Shown here: positions 16,826 to 25,036 of the stretch, one piece after another | How positions within the stretch are numbered: position 1 is the first letter of the stretch | Layout of the letters: the number at the start of each line of letters is the position of its first letter | Assembly: GCA_036774405.1 (NCBI GenBank) | Contig: DAIPBO010000003.1 | Span: 104,577 to 168,576, forward strand | Length of the DNA: 64,000 bases | Reading direction: 5' to 3' | Source: JAAYDS01 sp012729155 | GTDB lineage: Bacteria; Chloroflexota; Anaerolineae; UBA1429 | Notes under the pieces: generated by a model | The model's input: only the letters and a program-made list of their open reading frames with translations | What the model was told of the DNA's origin: nothing | The model's database searches: none | Made by a program: the position numbers and the translations under genes

Positions 16826-17893
16826 ATGAAGCCTAGAATCGCAATGGTGGGCGTGGGGGGCATTGGCGGTACGATCGCCGCCAACCTCTTGCGCGCCGGC
16901 CACGATGTGACCATGATCGACCAGTGGGCCGCCAACGTCGAGGCGATACGGGCGCAGGGGCTCACCCTCAGCGATATCGACGAGACGTTCACCGTCGAGG
17001 GGCCGGCGCTGCATATCAGCGACGTGAGCAACATCAGCGCGCCGTTCGACCTGGTGTTTCTGTCGGTCAAGGGCTATGACACGGTCTGGTCGGCGCACCT
17101 GATCGCGCCGCATCTCAAGCCGGGCGGCTGCATGTTGGCCGCCATGAACGCCCTGCCCGACGAAGCGGTGGCAGGTGTGGTGGGCTGGACGCGCACCGTG
17201 GGCTGCGTGGCCACCATCAGCGCGGGGATGTATCGACCAGGGCATGCGGTGCGCACCGACATCAAGGCGCATGCGTTCACCGTGGGCGAGCTGCACGGAC
17301 TGTCGACGCCGCGCGCCGAGCTGGCGGCTGAGCTGTTGAGCGCCGTAGGGCCCAGCGATGTGACGGGCAACATCTGGGGCGTGCGCTGGGCCAAGATGGT
17401 CTGGAACTGTATGACCAACGCGCTGGCGGGCCTGCTGGGCGATGCCACGCTGGATGCCGATCAGCAGCGCCTGCGCGACCGTGTGGAGGCTGCGCTGGGC
17501 TATGAGGCGGCCGCCGTGGCCACCGGCCTGGGCGTGGCGCTCGAGGCGGTGCTGGGCATGGCGCCCGAGCGCTTTGTGGCTGCGGGCACTCGGGCCGGGC
17601 TGGCGGCATTGAGCGAGTTGGTGGGGGCCATCCACGCGCAACGCGGGCTGACGCCTGAGCAGGCGGCACGCCTGCCAGCACCGGGGAGGCCTTCGCTGCT
17701 GCAAGATGTGCTCAAAGGGCGGCGCACCGAGGTGCAGCAGCTCAACGGGCACGTGGTGGCCGAGGGGCAGCACATCGGCGTGCCCACGCCGATTAACGCC
17801 GCCGTGGTGGAGCTGATGGACGCGTTGGCCACGCGCCAGACCGAGCCGGGCATCGGCTGCCTGGAGCATCTGGGCGCGCTGCTCGCGGGCTAG
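16826..17893 (+). CDS. 2-dehydropantoate 2-reductase family (ApbA/PanE) protein
   Basis: A 355-aa NADPH-dependent ketoacid reductase-like protein. The Rossmann motif is GVGGIGGTIAANLLRAGHDV at the N-terminus, with VFLSVKGYDT and MNALPDEAVAG following, as in ApbA proteins. The C-terminal helical domain carries the KMVWNCMTNALAGL segment, where the conserved Lys and Asn sit. It is about 50 residues longer than E. coli PanE (303 aa). No other pantothenate gene is nearby, so it may act on another 2-ketoacid. CAGGAGG lies before ATG 16826. Its stop codon overlaps the convergent ABC ATPase stop by 4 nt. Confidence 0.85.
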   Translation: MKPRIAMVGVGGIGGTIAANLLRAGHDVTMIDQWAANVEAIRAQGLTLSDIDETFTVEGPALHISDVSNISAPFDLVFLSVKGYDTVWSAHLIAPHLKPGGCMLAAMNALPDEAVAGVVGWTRTVGCVATISAGMYRPGHAVRTDIKAHAFTVGELHGLSTPRAELAAELLSAVGPSDVTGNIWGVRWAKMVWNCMTNALAGLLGDATLDADQQRLRDRVEAALGYEAAAVATGLGVALEAVLGMAPERFVAAGTRAGLAALSELVGAIHAQRGLTPEQAARLPAPGRPSLLQDVLKGRRTEVQQLNGHVVAEGQHIGVPTPINAAVVELMDALATRQTEPGIGCLEHLGALLAG

Positions 17894-18678
17894 CGGTCGG
17901 GCGTGTCGATCACCGGCGTCACCAGCGGCGTGCCATAGATGGGGTGCACGCTCACCTGCACCGGCAGGCCGTAGGCGCGGCTGAGATTGTCGGCGGTGAG
18001 CACCTGGTCTGGCGCGCCGGTGGCCACCAGGGCACCATCGCTGAGCAGGGCCAGGCGGTCGGCATAAAGGGCCGCCTGGTTGAGATCGTGCAGCGTCAGC
18101 ACCACGGTGAGGCCGTCGCGATGGGCCAGGTCTGCCACCAGATGCAGCACCTGCGTCTGATAGCGCAGATCGAGGTAGGCGGTGGGCTCGTCGAGCAGCA
18201 GCACGTGTGGCTCTTGACAGAGGGCGCGCGCCAGCACCACGCGACGGCGCTCGCCTCCGGATAGAGCCGAGACGCGGCGCTCGCGCAGGGGCGCCAGGCC
18301 GGTGCGCGCCAGGGCGGCCTCGATGACGGCCTGATCGTGCGGGTTGAGCGGCAGCAGCCAGCCACGATGAGGTGCGCGGCCCAGTGCCACCACCTCGGCC
18401 ACCGTCAGCGACGTGGCGGGGTCCTCTTGCGGGGCCAGCGCCAGATCGCGCGCGACGGCGCGCTGGCTCAGGTCGGCCAGGTCACGTTCGCCCAGAAAGA
18501 CATGGCCCTCGCGCGGGGCGAGCGTTTGGGCCAACAGGCGCAGCAGGGTGGTCTTGCCGACGCCGTTGGGCCCGATGATGGCGAGCACCTGGCCGGGGTG
18601 CGCCTCGATGGTGAGGCGTTGCAGCACATCGTCGCCGTTGTAGGCAAAGGTGAGCTCGTCGCCGCGGATCGAGGTCAC
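17890..18678 (-). CDS. btuD: Cobalamin/iron-complex ABC transporter ATP-binding protein
   Basis: A 262-aa ATPase of the FecE/BtuD class. Motifs: Walker A GPNGVGKTTLL near residue 36, signature LSGGERRRVVLARAL, Walker B LLLDEP, and the switch histidine in LTLHDLN. Its start overlaps the permease stop (ATGA), so translation is coupled. Vitamin B12 is the likely cargo because the operon leader contains a cobalamin riboswitch; on protein sequence alone a ferric siderophore or heme would be equally possible. Confidence 0.9.
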   Translation of the reverse strand: MTSIRGDELTFAYNGDDVLQRLTIEAHPGQVLAIIGPNGVGKTTLLRLLAQTLAPREGHVFLGERDLADLSQRAVARDLALAPQEDPATSLTVAEVVALGRAPHRGWLLPLNPHDQAVIEAALARTGLAPLRERRVSALSGGERRRVVLARALCQEPHVLLLDEPTAYLDLRYQTQVLHLVADLAHRDGLTVVLTLHDLNQAALYADRLALLSDGALVATGAPDQVLTADNLSRAYGLPVQVSVHPIYGTPLVTPVIDTPDR

Positions 18679-19730
18679 AGGCCACCCCCCAGATGCTTCT
18701 GGCGCGCCTTGAGCAGGTAGAGAAAGAACGGCGCTCCCAGCACGGCGGTGATGACGCCCACGGGCACCTCGAGGGGCGCCCAGGCGGTGCGCGCCAGGTC
18801 GTCGGCCAGCAGCACCAGCAGGCCACCCAGCAGGGCGCTGGCGGGGATGAGGCGGCGATGGGCTGCACCAAAGAACAGCCGCGCCACGTGCGGGGCGATC
18901 AGCCCCACGAAGCCGATGACGCCCGCCGCGGCCACAGCGGCGGCGGTGGTGAGGGTGGTGGCAACCACGATCAGCCCGCGCGCCTTACCGATGGCGAGGC
19001 CAAGGCTCTGGGCTGTCTCTTCGCCAAACGAGAGAGCATCCAGGGGGCGGCTCAGCAGCCACAGCGCCAGGGTGCCCAGCAGCAGATAGGGCCACGTCGC
19101 GCTCAGGTGCCACCAGCTGCGACCCGAGAGGCCGCCCAACAGCCAGGCATAGGTGGCCTGAAAGTGGCTGTCAGAGGTGGTCATCAGCAGCGAGACGATG
19201 CCCGATAGCAGGGTGCTCAAGGCAGTGCCCGCCAAAACGAGCGCCACCACAGGCGCGCCGCCGCCCGATTCAGCGATGGCATACACCACCCCCACGGCCA
19301 GCAGCGCGCCCACAAACGCGGCGATGGGCACCGGCCCTAGCGCCAGCAGGCCGGAGCCGCCCAGGGCAGTGCCTGTTACCGCGGCCCAGCGCGCCCCAAA
19401 GACGATGGCCAGCGTGGCCCCCAGCGAGGCTCCGCCTGAGGCGCCTACCACAAACGGGTCGGCCAACGGATTGCGAAAGAGGCCCTGAAAGGCCGCGCCC
19501 GAGGCGGCCAGCCCGCAGCCGATCAGCATGCCCATCAAGATGCGCGGCAGGCGCAGGTCCCACACGATGGTACGCACCACGCGGTCGGCCTCGGCAGGGC
19601 GCAGCAAGGCGCGCAGCACCGTGCCGGGCGAGAGGCGCACCGCGCCCAGGCCCAGGCTGAGCAGCGCCGTGACGAGCAGCAGCGCCGTCAACAGCAGCAA
19701 CCAGAGCAGATGGGGGCGGTGCGTCTTCAT
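18675..19730 (-). CDS. btuC: Cobalamin/iron-complex ABC transporter permease (FecCD family)
   Basis: A 351-aa inner-membrane permease of the BtuC/FecCD type with about ten helices. Typical elements are LRLPRILMGMLIGCGLAASG near residue 55, FRNPLADPFVVGASGGASLGA, LLGGLSGRSW in the middle, and GVIGFVGLIAPHVARLFFG in the ATPase-coupling region. It starts 5 nt after the stop of the binding-protein gene and overlaps the ATPase gene by 4 nt. Confidence 0.92.
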   Translation of the reverse strand: MKTHRPHLLWLLLLTALLLVTALLSLGLGAVRLSPGTVLRALLRPAEADRVVRTIVWDLRLPRILMGMLIGCGLAASGAAFQGLFRNPLADPFVVGASGGASLGATLAIVFGARWAAVTGTALGGSGLLALGPVPIAAFVGALLAVGVVYAIAESGGGAPVVALVLAGTALSTLLSGIVSLLMTTSDSHFQATYAWLLGGLSGRSWWHLSATWPYLLLGTLALWLLSRPLDALSFGEETAQSLGLAIGKARGLIVVATTLTTAAAVAAAGVIGFVGLIAPHVARLFFGAAHRRLIPASALLGGLLVLLADDLARTAWAPLEVPVGVITAVLGAPFFLYLLKARQKHLGGGL

Positions 19731-19735
19731 TGCGG

Positions 19736-20728
19736 CTACTCGCCAAACCGCTCGGGATACAGGGCCGTGGCGATGGCCTCGAGGGCATCGACCAGGCGCG
19801 GCCCCGCGCGCGAGACGGTGTCATCGGCGATCACGTGAATGCGCCCATGTTGCACGGCGTCGAGGGCGCCCCAGCCGGGGCGCTGCTGGAGCGTCTCGAT
19901 GGTGAGGGCTGGACCGGCCATGTCTGGCCCCATGATCACCTGCGGGTTGCGCGTCACCACTTCTTCGGCGGCCACGGTGGGGTAAAAGTCGTCGGTGTCT
20001 TCAAAGATGTTCACGCCGCCCGCCAGCGTGATGAGTTCGCCGGGAAAGGACCTGGGGCCCGCGGCCATGAGCGGCTCGTCCCAGATTTGCCAGTAGACGG
20101 TGAGGCGCTCGTCAGCAGGGATGTCTGCTACGGCGGCTTTGACGGCGTCGATGCGGGCGGTCATCTGTTCAACCAGGGCGATGGCCTCGTCACCATGGCC
20201 GGTGGCCCAGCCGATAGCGCCGATCGCGCCCACCACACCCTCGAGTGTGTTGGGGTCGAGCGCCAGCACGGGGATGCCGAGGGCGTCCAGCGCCTCGATG
20301 GTCTCGAGCTGAAAGCCGCCGGTCGAGAGCACCAGGTCGGGCTCGAGGGCCACGACCTGCTCGATGGCGATGGTATCGCTGGTAAAGCCGCCCACCTGCG
20401 TACGCGTAGCGGCCTCGGGCGGATGGTTGCAGAAGGTGGTGACGCCCACCACCTGATCGCCGGCGCCGATGGCAAAGAGGATCTCGGTGAGGTTGGGCGC
20501 CAACGAGACGACGCGCTGCGCCGGTGCGTCCAGGCTGAACTCGCGACCGAGGTCGTCGGTGCCGGTCATCGGAAAGCTGCCCGCGGGCGCCACCTCTGGC
20601 ATGGCCTGCGCGGGTGTTACGCTGGGCTGCACGGTAGGCGCGGCGGGGGCGGCGCAGGCACTGAGCAGGCCTGCGAGCAGGCCCACGGCGATTAACAGGG
20701 CGATGAGCGTGCGTAGCGAACGGTGCAT
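19736..20728 (-). CDS. btuF: Cobalamin-type substrate-binding lipoprotein (BtuF/FecB fold)
   Basis: A 330-aa class III periplasmic-type binding protein. The N-terminus is a lipoprotein signal (LLAGLLSACAAP), followed by a short linker and the TroA-like fold with RVVSLAPNLTEILFAIGAGDQVVGVT, the classic BtuF opening. GGAGGCC lies just before ATG 20728, and frames further upstream read into the riboswitch. It is the first gene of the btuFCD-type operon and lies directly behind a cobalamin riboswitch and its terminator, which makes B12 or cobinamide the probable ligand. Confidence 0.9.
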   Translation of the reverse strand: MHRSLRTLIALLIAVGLLAGLLSACAAPAAPTVQPSVTPAQAMPEVAPAGSFPMTGTDDLGREFSLDAPAQRVVSLAPNLTEILFAIGAGDQVVGVTTFCNHPPEAATRTQVGGFTSDTIAIEQVVALEPDLVLSTGGFQLETIEALDALGIPVLALDPNTLEGVVGAIGAIGWATGHGDEAIALVEQMTARIDAVKAAVADIPADERLTVYWQIWDEPLMAAGPRSFPGELITLAGGVNIFEDTDDFYPTVAAEEVVTRNPQVIMGPDMAGPALTIETLQQRPGWGALDAVQHGRIHVIADDTVSRAGPRLVDALEAIATALYPERFGE

Positions 20729-20824
20729 GGCTGGCCTCCAGATGGCTTGTTGGCGCTCGTAGCGCCGGCGGTGCCCCCGCGGCTCGAAGAAACCTGGCCG
20801 CCAACATGGCCTGGCCGGCAAAGC

Positions 20825-20856
20825 AAAACGGCCTACCCACCGTCGGGGATAGGCCG
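20825..20856 (-). terminator. Riboswitch-controlled intrinsic terminator
   Basis: On the minus strand, CGGCCTA-TCC pairs with GGGTAGGCCG around a GACG-type loop and is followed by TTTTG. It lies between the cobalamin aptamer and the btuF-type start, the expected place for ligand-dependent premature termination. Confidence 0.75.
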
Positions 20857-20922
20857 CTCGTTGACGCCTTGGCTGCGAAACGGCGCTTGGCTCCCTCTAG
20901 CTCGAAGGGCGATCTCAAGCAG

Positions 20923-21062
20923 GGATGTGAGCGGGTCATCGGGCTTCTGGGGCGTTACCTCAGTTACCGTTGCGGCACAGCGCCGGACTCTCACCGGCTT
21001 CCCCCTCGCACGAGCTGGGCTCGGCGCGCGCCACGCATCCGGGCGTGGACGCACTCGCATCC
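20923..21062 (-). ncRNA. Cobalamin riboswitch
   Basis: The minus strand carries the conserved cobalamin-aptamer core: GGGGGAAGCCGGTG, then AGAGTCCGGCGCTG, then GCCGCAACGGTAA (20964-21005 region). A B12-box-like AGCCCGATGACCCGCT at 20930-20945 matches 12 of 16 consensus positions. The closing P1 helix pairs GGATG/GAG at 21050-21062 with CTC/CATCC at 20923-20933. A promoter just upstream and a terminator just downstream complete a transcriptional OFF switch for the B12-type importer. Confidence 0.92.
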
Positions 21063-21082
21063 GTCTATAGAGTTGTGATGCC

Positions 21083-21111
21083 ATGATACGCAGTTGTCAG
21101 AGCCCCGTCAA
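21083..21111 (-). promoter_or_regulatory. Promoter of the riboswitch/btuFCD unit
   Basis: On the minus strand TTGACG (21106-21111), 17-nt spacer, TATCAT (21083-21088). Transcription would start near 21076, about 14 nt before the aptamer P1 stem. Confidence 0.75.
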
Positions 21112-21191
21112 ACGCGCGCAGCGGGCGCGAGTTGCGGCGGCCGGCGTTCGCACGCAGAATGGGTGTGACAAGACGCGACAGGAGGGTGGCA

Positions 21192-22232
21192 ATGGCATGG
21201 CAGCCCCGGGCCTATCGGCCCGCAGAGGATGGCATTGACCCGGATGTGGTGCCGCAAGTGCGGCTGGAGAGTGGCTCCAGGATGCCTGGCATCGGGCTGG
21301 GCACCTTTGGCTCTGACCACGCTGCGCCCGGCGAGGTGGCTGAAGCAGTGCTGGGCGCAGCTGAAGTGGGCTATCGCCACTTTGACTGCGCCATGGTGTA
21401 CGGCAATGAGCCCGAAATCGGACAGGCGCTGCGTGCAGTCGTGGCCGGTGGCATTGAGCGTGAGGCACTGTGGGTCACCGGCAAGCTCTGGAACGACAAG
21501 CACGCCGCAGACGACGTCATCCCGGCGTGCCGGCAGTCGCTGGCCGATCTGGGTATCGGCTACTTTGATCTGTATCTGATCCACTGGCCGTTTCCCAACC
21601 ATCACGATCCGGGCGTAGATGTGCACTCTCGGGCGGCCAACGCGCGGCCCTATATCCATGAGGCGTACATGCGCACCTGGCGACAACTCGAGCGGCTGGT
21701 AGAACTGGGGCTTGTGCGGCACATCGGCACGTCGAACACCACCATCCCCAAGCTAGAGCTGTTGCTGCGCGATGCGCGCATTTCGCCGGCGGCCAACGAG
21801 ATGGAGCTGCATCCGCATTTCCAGCAGCCAGAGCTGTTCGACTATGTCCGGGCGCACGGCATGGTGCCCATCGCCTACAGCCCGCTGGGCTCGCCCAACC
21901 GGCCCGAGCGCGACCGCACGCCCGAGGATACCGTCGACATCGAGGACCCTGTGGTGATGCGCATCGCCGCGGCACACGGCGTGCATCCGGCGGTGGTGTG
22001 CGTCAAATGGGCGGTGCAGCGTGGTCAGGTGCCCATACCCATGTCGACCAGGCGGCGCAACTATCTGGCCAACCTGCGCGCGGTGACGCAAGACCCCCTC
22101 ACCCCCGAGGAGATGGCCGCCATGGCGGGCCTCGACCGTAACTGCCGGTTGATCAAGGGGCAGGTGTTCCTCTGGCGCGAGGGCCAGGACTGGCGCGACC
22201 TGTGGGACCTGGACGGCATCATCGCGTCTTGA
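21192..22232 (+). CDS. Aldo/keto reductase
   Basis: A 346-aa NADPH-dependent carbonyl reductase with the (beta/alpha)8 AKR fold. Conserved pieces: PGIGLGTFG at the start, GYRHFDCAMVYGNE with catalytic Asp and Tyr (D and Y of the tetrad), LWVTGKLWND with the catalytic Lys, DLYLIHWPFP with the catalytic His, and NEMELHPHFQQ. The cofactor end (PIPMSTRRRNYLANL) resembles the IPKS..RI.EN segment but is altered. GGAGGG lies about 5 nt before ATG 21192. It probably shares a transcript with the META lipoprotein gene downstream. Confidence 0.92.
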   Translation: MAWQPRAYRPAEDGIDPDVVPQVRLESGSRMPGIGLGTFGSDHAAPGEVAEAVLGAAEVGYRHFDCAMVYGNEPEIGQALRAVVAGGIEREALWVTGKLWNDKHAADDVIPACRQSLADLGIGYFDLYLIHWPFPNHHDPGVDVHSRAANARPYIHEAYMRTWRQLERLVELGLVRHIGTSNTTIPKLELLLRDARISPAANEMELHPHFQQPELFDYVRAHGMVPIAYSPLGSPNRPERDRTPEDTVDIEDPVVMRIAAAHGVHPAVVCVKWAVQRGQVPIPMSTRRRNYLANLRAVTQDPLTPEEMAAMAGLDRNCRLIKGQVFLWREGQDWRDLWDLDGIIAS

Positions 22233-22312
22233 GTGTGCAGAGCGATGATCTGCAGGGGAACGATGGGGTTGTAGAGAGCGTCCTCTTGGGGATACCCATA
22301 GAGGAGAGCGAT

Positions 22313-22741
22313 ATGAGCAAGCGATTGTGGAGTGCAGCGTTGCTGGTGTTGGTGGCGCTGTTGGCGGGGCTGATGGCCGGCTGCATCGGGCCGGGTGGGC
22401 TCAAGGGCGACCCACTGGCGGGCACCTCTTGGACGCTGGCGCAACTCGGCGATGCTGTGGCGCTGCAGGGCAGCGAGGTGACGCTGCAGTTCGATGAGGG
22501 CGGCGTGGGCGGCCTGGCGGGCTGCAATCACTATGGCGGCGAATATGCCGTTGACGGGCACGGCCTCACCTTGGGGCCGCTGCACAGCACGCTGATGGCC
22601 TGTGCTGACGAGCACATCACGGCGCAAGAGGGCCGCTATCTGCAGGCGCTCGGCCAGGTTGAGCGTTTTGAGCTCAAGGGCGGGCGGCTGTATCTGTACG
22701 GCGCCGACGGTTTGACGGTGGTGCTGGCCGGCGCCGACTAG
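22313..22741 (+). CDS. META-domain lipoprotein
   Basis: A 142-aa exported lipoprotein. The signal peptide ends in a lipobox (LMAGC, near residue 23). The rest is one META domain, as in HslJ: LAGTSWTLAQLGD, VTLQFDEGGVGGLAGCNHYGGEY, and LGPLHSTLMAC. META proteins are linked to stress such as heat or novobiocin tolerance in E. coli, though the activity is not defined. GAGGAGAG precedes ATG 22313. It lies 80 nt after the aldo-keto reductase and 63 nt before the CPBP protease. Confidence 0.85.
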   Translation: MSKRLWSAALLVLVALLAGLMAGCIGPGGLKGDPLAGTSWTLAQLGDAVALQGSEVTLQFDEGGVGGLAGCNHYGGEYAVDGHGLTLGPLHSTLMACADEHITAQEGRYLQALGQVERFELKGGRLYLYGADGLTVVLAGAD

Positions 22742-22804
22742 CCGCAACGCAGCGCTCACAGGGGCGTAGAGCGGGCGGATCAACAGTGGAGAGGTGAGGG
22801 AGAC

Positions 22805-23725
22805 ATGGAGCAGGCGGTGCGGCGGCGGGTGGTGATCTTTTGTGCGCTGGCCTTTGCGCAGGCGTGGCTTGTGGCACTGGTGTTGTGGCAAATGGGCGGG
22901 CTCTCGTCGCCGGCGGCGCTGCCGCTGATGGCGATCGGGACCATGGGTGCGCCCGCAGTGGCGCATGTGCTGACGCGGATCATTACCCACGAGGGCTGGG
23001 GCGACATGTGGCTGCGGCCTCGGCTCAAGCGCGGCTGGCCCTACTGGCTGCTGGCCTGGTTTGGCGTGGGGGCGCTGGTGGTGCTGGGCATGGTGCTCTA
23101 TCTGGCGCTCTACCCGCGATACTATGACTCGAACCTGACGCTGATCAGCCGAGAGATCCCGCCCGAGTTCTCGATCAGCCCCTGGTTTGTGGCCATCCAG
23201 GGGGCCGTGGTGGGGCTGCTCGTCTCGCCATTCGTTAATGGTCTGGCCACCTTTGGCGAAGAGTTTGGCTGGCGCGGCTACCTCTTCCCACGGTTGATGG
23301 CGCTGGGGCCGCGCAAGGCGTTGCTGCTCAGCGGCGTCATCTGGGGGGTGTGGCACGCGCCCTACATCGTCATGGGGCATAACTATGGGCTGGCCTATGC
23401 GGGTGCGCCCTGGCTAGGGCCGCTGGCGATGGTCTGGTTCTGCCTGGTGGTGGGCACAGTCCTCTCGTGGCTCACGTGGAAGGCGGGTAGCGTGTGGCCG
23501 GCGGTGATCGGCCATGCGGTGCTCAACGGCATGGCGGGTCTGCCAGCCATGTTTGTGCAGGGGCAGCCCAACCCGATCCTGGGGCCGACGGTGGCGGGCG
23601 TCATCGGCGGGGCGACCTTTGCCCTGGTGGCGCTGGGGCTGTTCTGGGGCCGGCGCTGCTGGGCGCCTGGTGGCAGAACCGCAGATTCCGCTGCGGCGGA
23701 CATGGACAGGGCCGTGCAGGCCTGA
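22805..23725 (+). CDS. CPBP-family intramembrane metalloprotease
   Basis: A 306-aa membrane protein with about eight helices, of the CPBP (Rce1-like/Abi) family. Motif 1 EEFGWRGYLFPRL (the EExxxR catalytic pair) is near residue 157, motif 2 is WHAPY, and a later conserved histidine is in GHAVLNG. In bacteria such proteins are involved in membrane peptide processing or immunity to self-made bacteriocins; no bacteriocin gene is seen here. The GAGAGGTGAGG ribosome site fits ATG 22805. Confidence 0.9.
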   Translation: MEQAVRRRVVIFCALAFAQAWLVALVLWQMGGLSSPAALPLMAIGTMGAPAVAHVLTRIITHEGWGDMWLRPRLKRGWPYWLLAWFGVGALVVLGMVLYLALYPRYYDSNLTLISREIPPEFSISPWFVAIQGAVVGLLVSPFVNGLATFGEEFGWRGYLFPRLMALGPRKALLLSGVIWGVWHAPYIVMGHNYGLAYAGAPWLGPLAMVWFCLVVGTVLSWLTWKAGSVWPAVIGHAVLNGMAGLPAMFVQGQPNPILGPTVAGVIGGATFALVALGLFWGRRCWAPGGRTADSAAADMDRAVQA

Positions 23726-23750
23726 CCGCTGGCCTGCTGCGAGTAACGCG

Positions 23751-23781
23751 AGGGGCGAGACGCCACAGGCGTCTCGCCCCT
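23751..23781. terminator. Bidirectional hairpin between convergent genes
   Basis: A perfect 14-bp stem AGGGGCGAGACGCC / GGCGTCTCGCCCCT with loop ACA lies between the convergent protease (stop 23725) and aminotransferase (stop 23790) genes. It lacks a clear T tract, but position and stability favour a shared terminator. Confidence 0.65.
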
Positions 23782-23789
23782 CATGGCGT

Positions 23790-24971
23790 CTAGGTGAGCG
23801 AGAGCAGCTCGCGTAGCGCGGCGAGCAGGGCCGCGGCGTCGTCGGGCGTGTTGTAGCCCTGCAGCGAGAGACGCACCCCTGGCACCGGCGCGGCGATGCA
23901 GGGGATCTCGATACGGTGGCGCGCCAGCAGGTCATCTTTGAGGCGCGTCATGTCGCACGGGGGCAACGGCAACAGGGCCATCTGCACGAACCAGTCATCG
24001 CTGGCCGGGCAGAGCGGGGGCAGGCCGGTCAGCTGCTGCAGGCTTTCGCGCGTATCGCGCAGCAGCGCGTGGCAAGCAGCGCGCACCTGCGGCCAGTCGT
24101 ACTCGCGCTGAAAGGCGATGGCGTCTGGCAGGGCCAAGAAGGCGGCCAGATCGCGCGTGCCCTGGTACTCGTGCTCGGCGATAAAGCGCGGCTCGACGCC
24201 GTCATCGCGGCCATAGCCCCAGCTCACGATGAGCGGCTGCAGCAGCGCCTGCACCTCGGTGCGGGCGTATAAAAAGCCACAGCCCTTGGGCGTCAGCAGC
24301 CATTTATGGCAGTTGGCCGCGTAAAAGTCGGCACCAAGGGCGGTCAGATCGAGGTCGAGCTGGCCGGGAGCATGGGCACCATCGATGACGGTGAGAATGC
24401 CGCGCGAGCGCGCCCTGGCGATGAGCGGCTCGATGGGCAGGCGCAGCGCGGTGCCTGAGGTGTAGTGGCTGACAAAGAGGACGCGCGTGCGCGGCGTCAC
24501 GCCGGCCCAGATGGCCTCGACCACCTGCTTGGCGCTGGTCACGGGCAGCGGCACTGGCTGGCGTACATAGGTGGCGCCGGCGAGCGAACAGGCATGCTGC
24601 CAGGCATAGTCCATGGCGCCATACTCGAGGTCGGTGGCCAATACCTCGTCGCCAGGGGCCAGGGCCAGCGAGCGCGCCACGATGTTGATGGCCACGGTGA
24701 TGTTGGTGACCAGCAACAGGCTGCTGGCGGTGGCGCCCACGAACTCGCCGAGGGCCTGACGCGCGCTGTGGAGCAGCTCGGGGGCGCGGCGAAAATAGGC
24801 GGTGGGCTGCAGCTCGAGCTCGCGCTGCCAGCGTTGATAGGCGGCAAAGACGGCCTCTGGCGTGGCCCCGAACGAGCCGTGGTTGAGATAAATGGTGTCA
24901 GGATCAAGCAAAAAGCGCTCGCGCAAGGCGGCGCGGGCGGCGGGGCGCAGGGTGATGGTCACGGCAGACAC
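23790..24971 (-). CDS. Class V aminotransferase (isopenicillin-N epimerase/cysteine desulfurase-like)
   Basis: A 393-aa PLP enzyme of fold type I. The opening DTIYLNHGSFGATP is typical of the isopenicillin-N-epimerase-like group. VIDGAHAPGQ carries the PLP-ring-binding Asp and His, and the Schiff-base lysine is in NCHKWLLTPKGCGFLY. The reaction is uncertain: epimerase, kynureninase-like and cysteine desulfurase functions all share these motifs. No iron-sulfur assembly genes are nearby. The start is taken as GTG 24971; a second GTG at 24962 has better spacing to GGAG and could be the real one. Confidence 0.88.
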   Translation of the reverse strand: MSAVTITLRPAARAALRERFLLDPDTIYLNHGSFGATPEAVFAAYQRWQRELELQPTAYFRRAPELLHSARQALGEFVGATASSLLLVTNITVAINIVARSLALAPGDEVLATDLEYGAMDYAWQHACSLAGATYVRQPVPLPVTSAKQVVEAIWAGVTPRTRVLFVSHYTSGTALRLPIEPLIARARSRGILTVIDGAHAPGQLDLDLTALGADFYAANCHKWLLTPKGCGFLYARTEVQALLQPLIVSWGYGRDDGVEPRFIAEHEYQGTRDLAAFLALPDAIAFQREYDWPQVRAACHALLRDTRESLQQLTGLPPLCPASDDWFVQMALLPLPPCDMTRLKDDLLARHRIEIPCIAAPVPGVRLSLQGYNTPDDAAALLAALRELLSLT

Positions 24972-25036
24972 TCCGGCAAGGCTGGGGCGATTTTGGGCCA
25001 GGGGCCCGCAATCGCCAAATCAGCCAAGGAGAGCGT

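Larger units (their letters stand above)
20729..21191. other. Regulatory intergenic region between btuF-type and aldo-keto reductase genes
   Basis: This 463-bp divergent region contains, on the minus strand from right to left, a promoter (21083-21111), a cobalamin riboswitch (20923-21062), an expression-platform segment, an intrinsic terminator (20825-20856) and about 95 nt up to the start codon. On the plus strand only a ribosome site (CAGGAGGG) before the aldo-keto reductase is clear. Confidence 0.8.
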
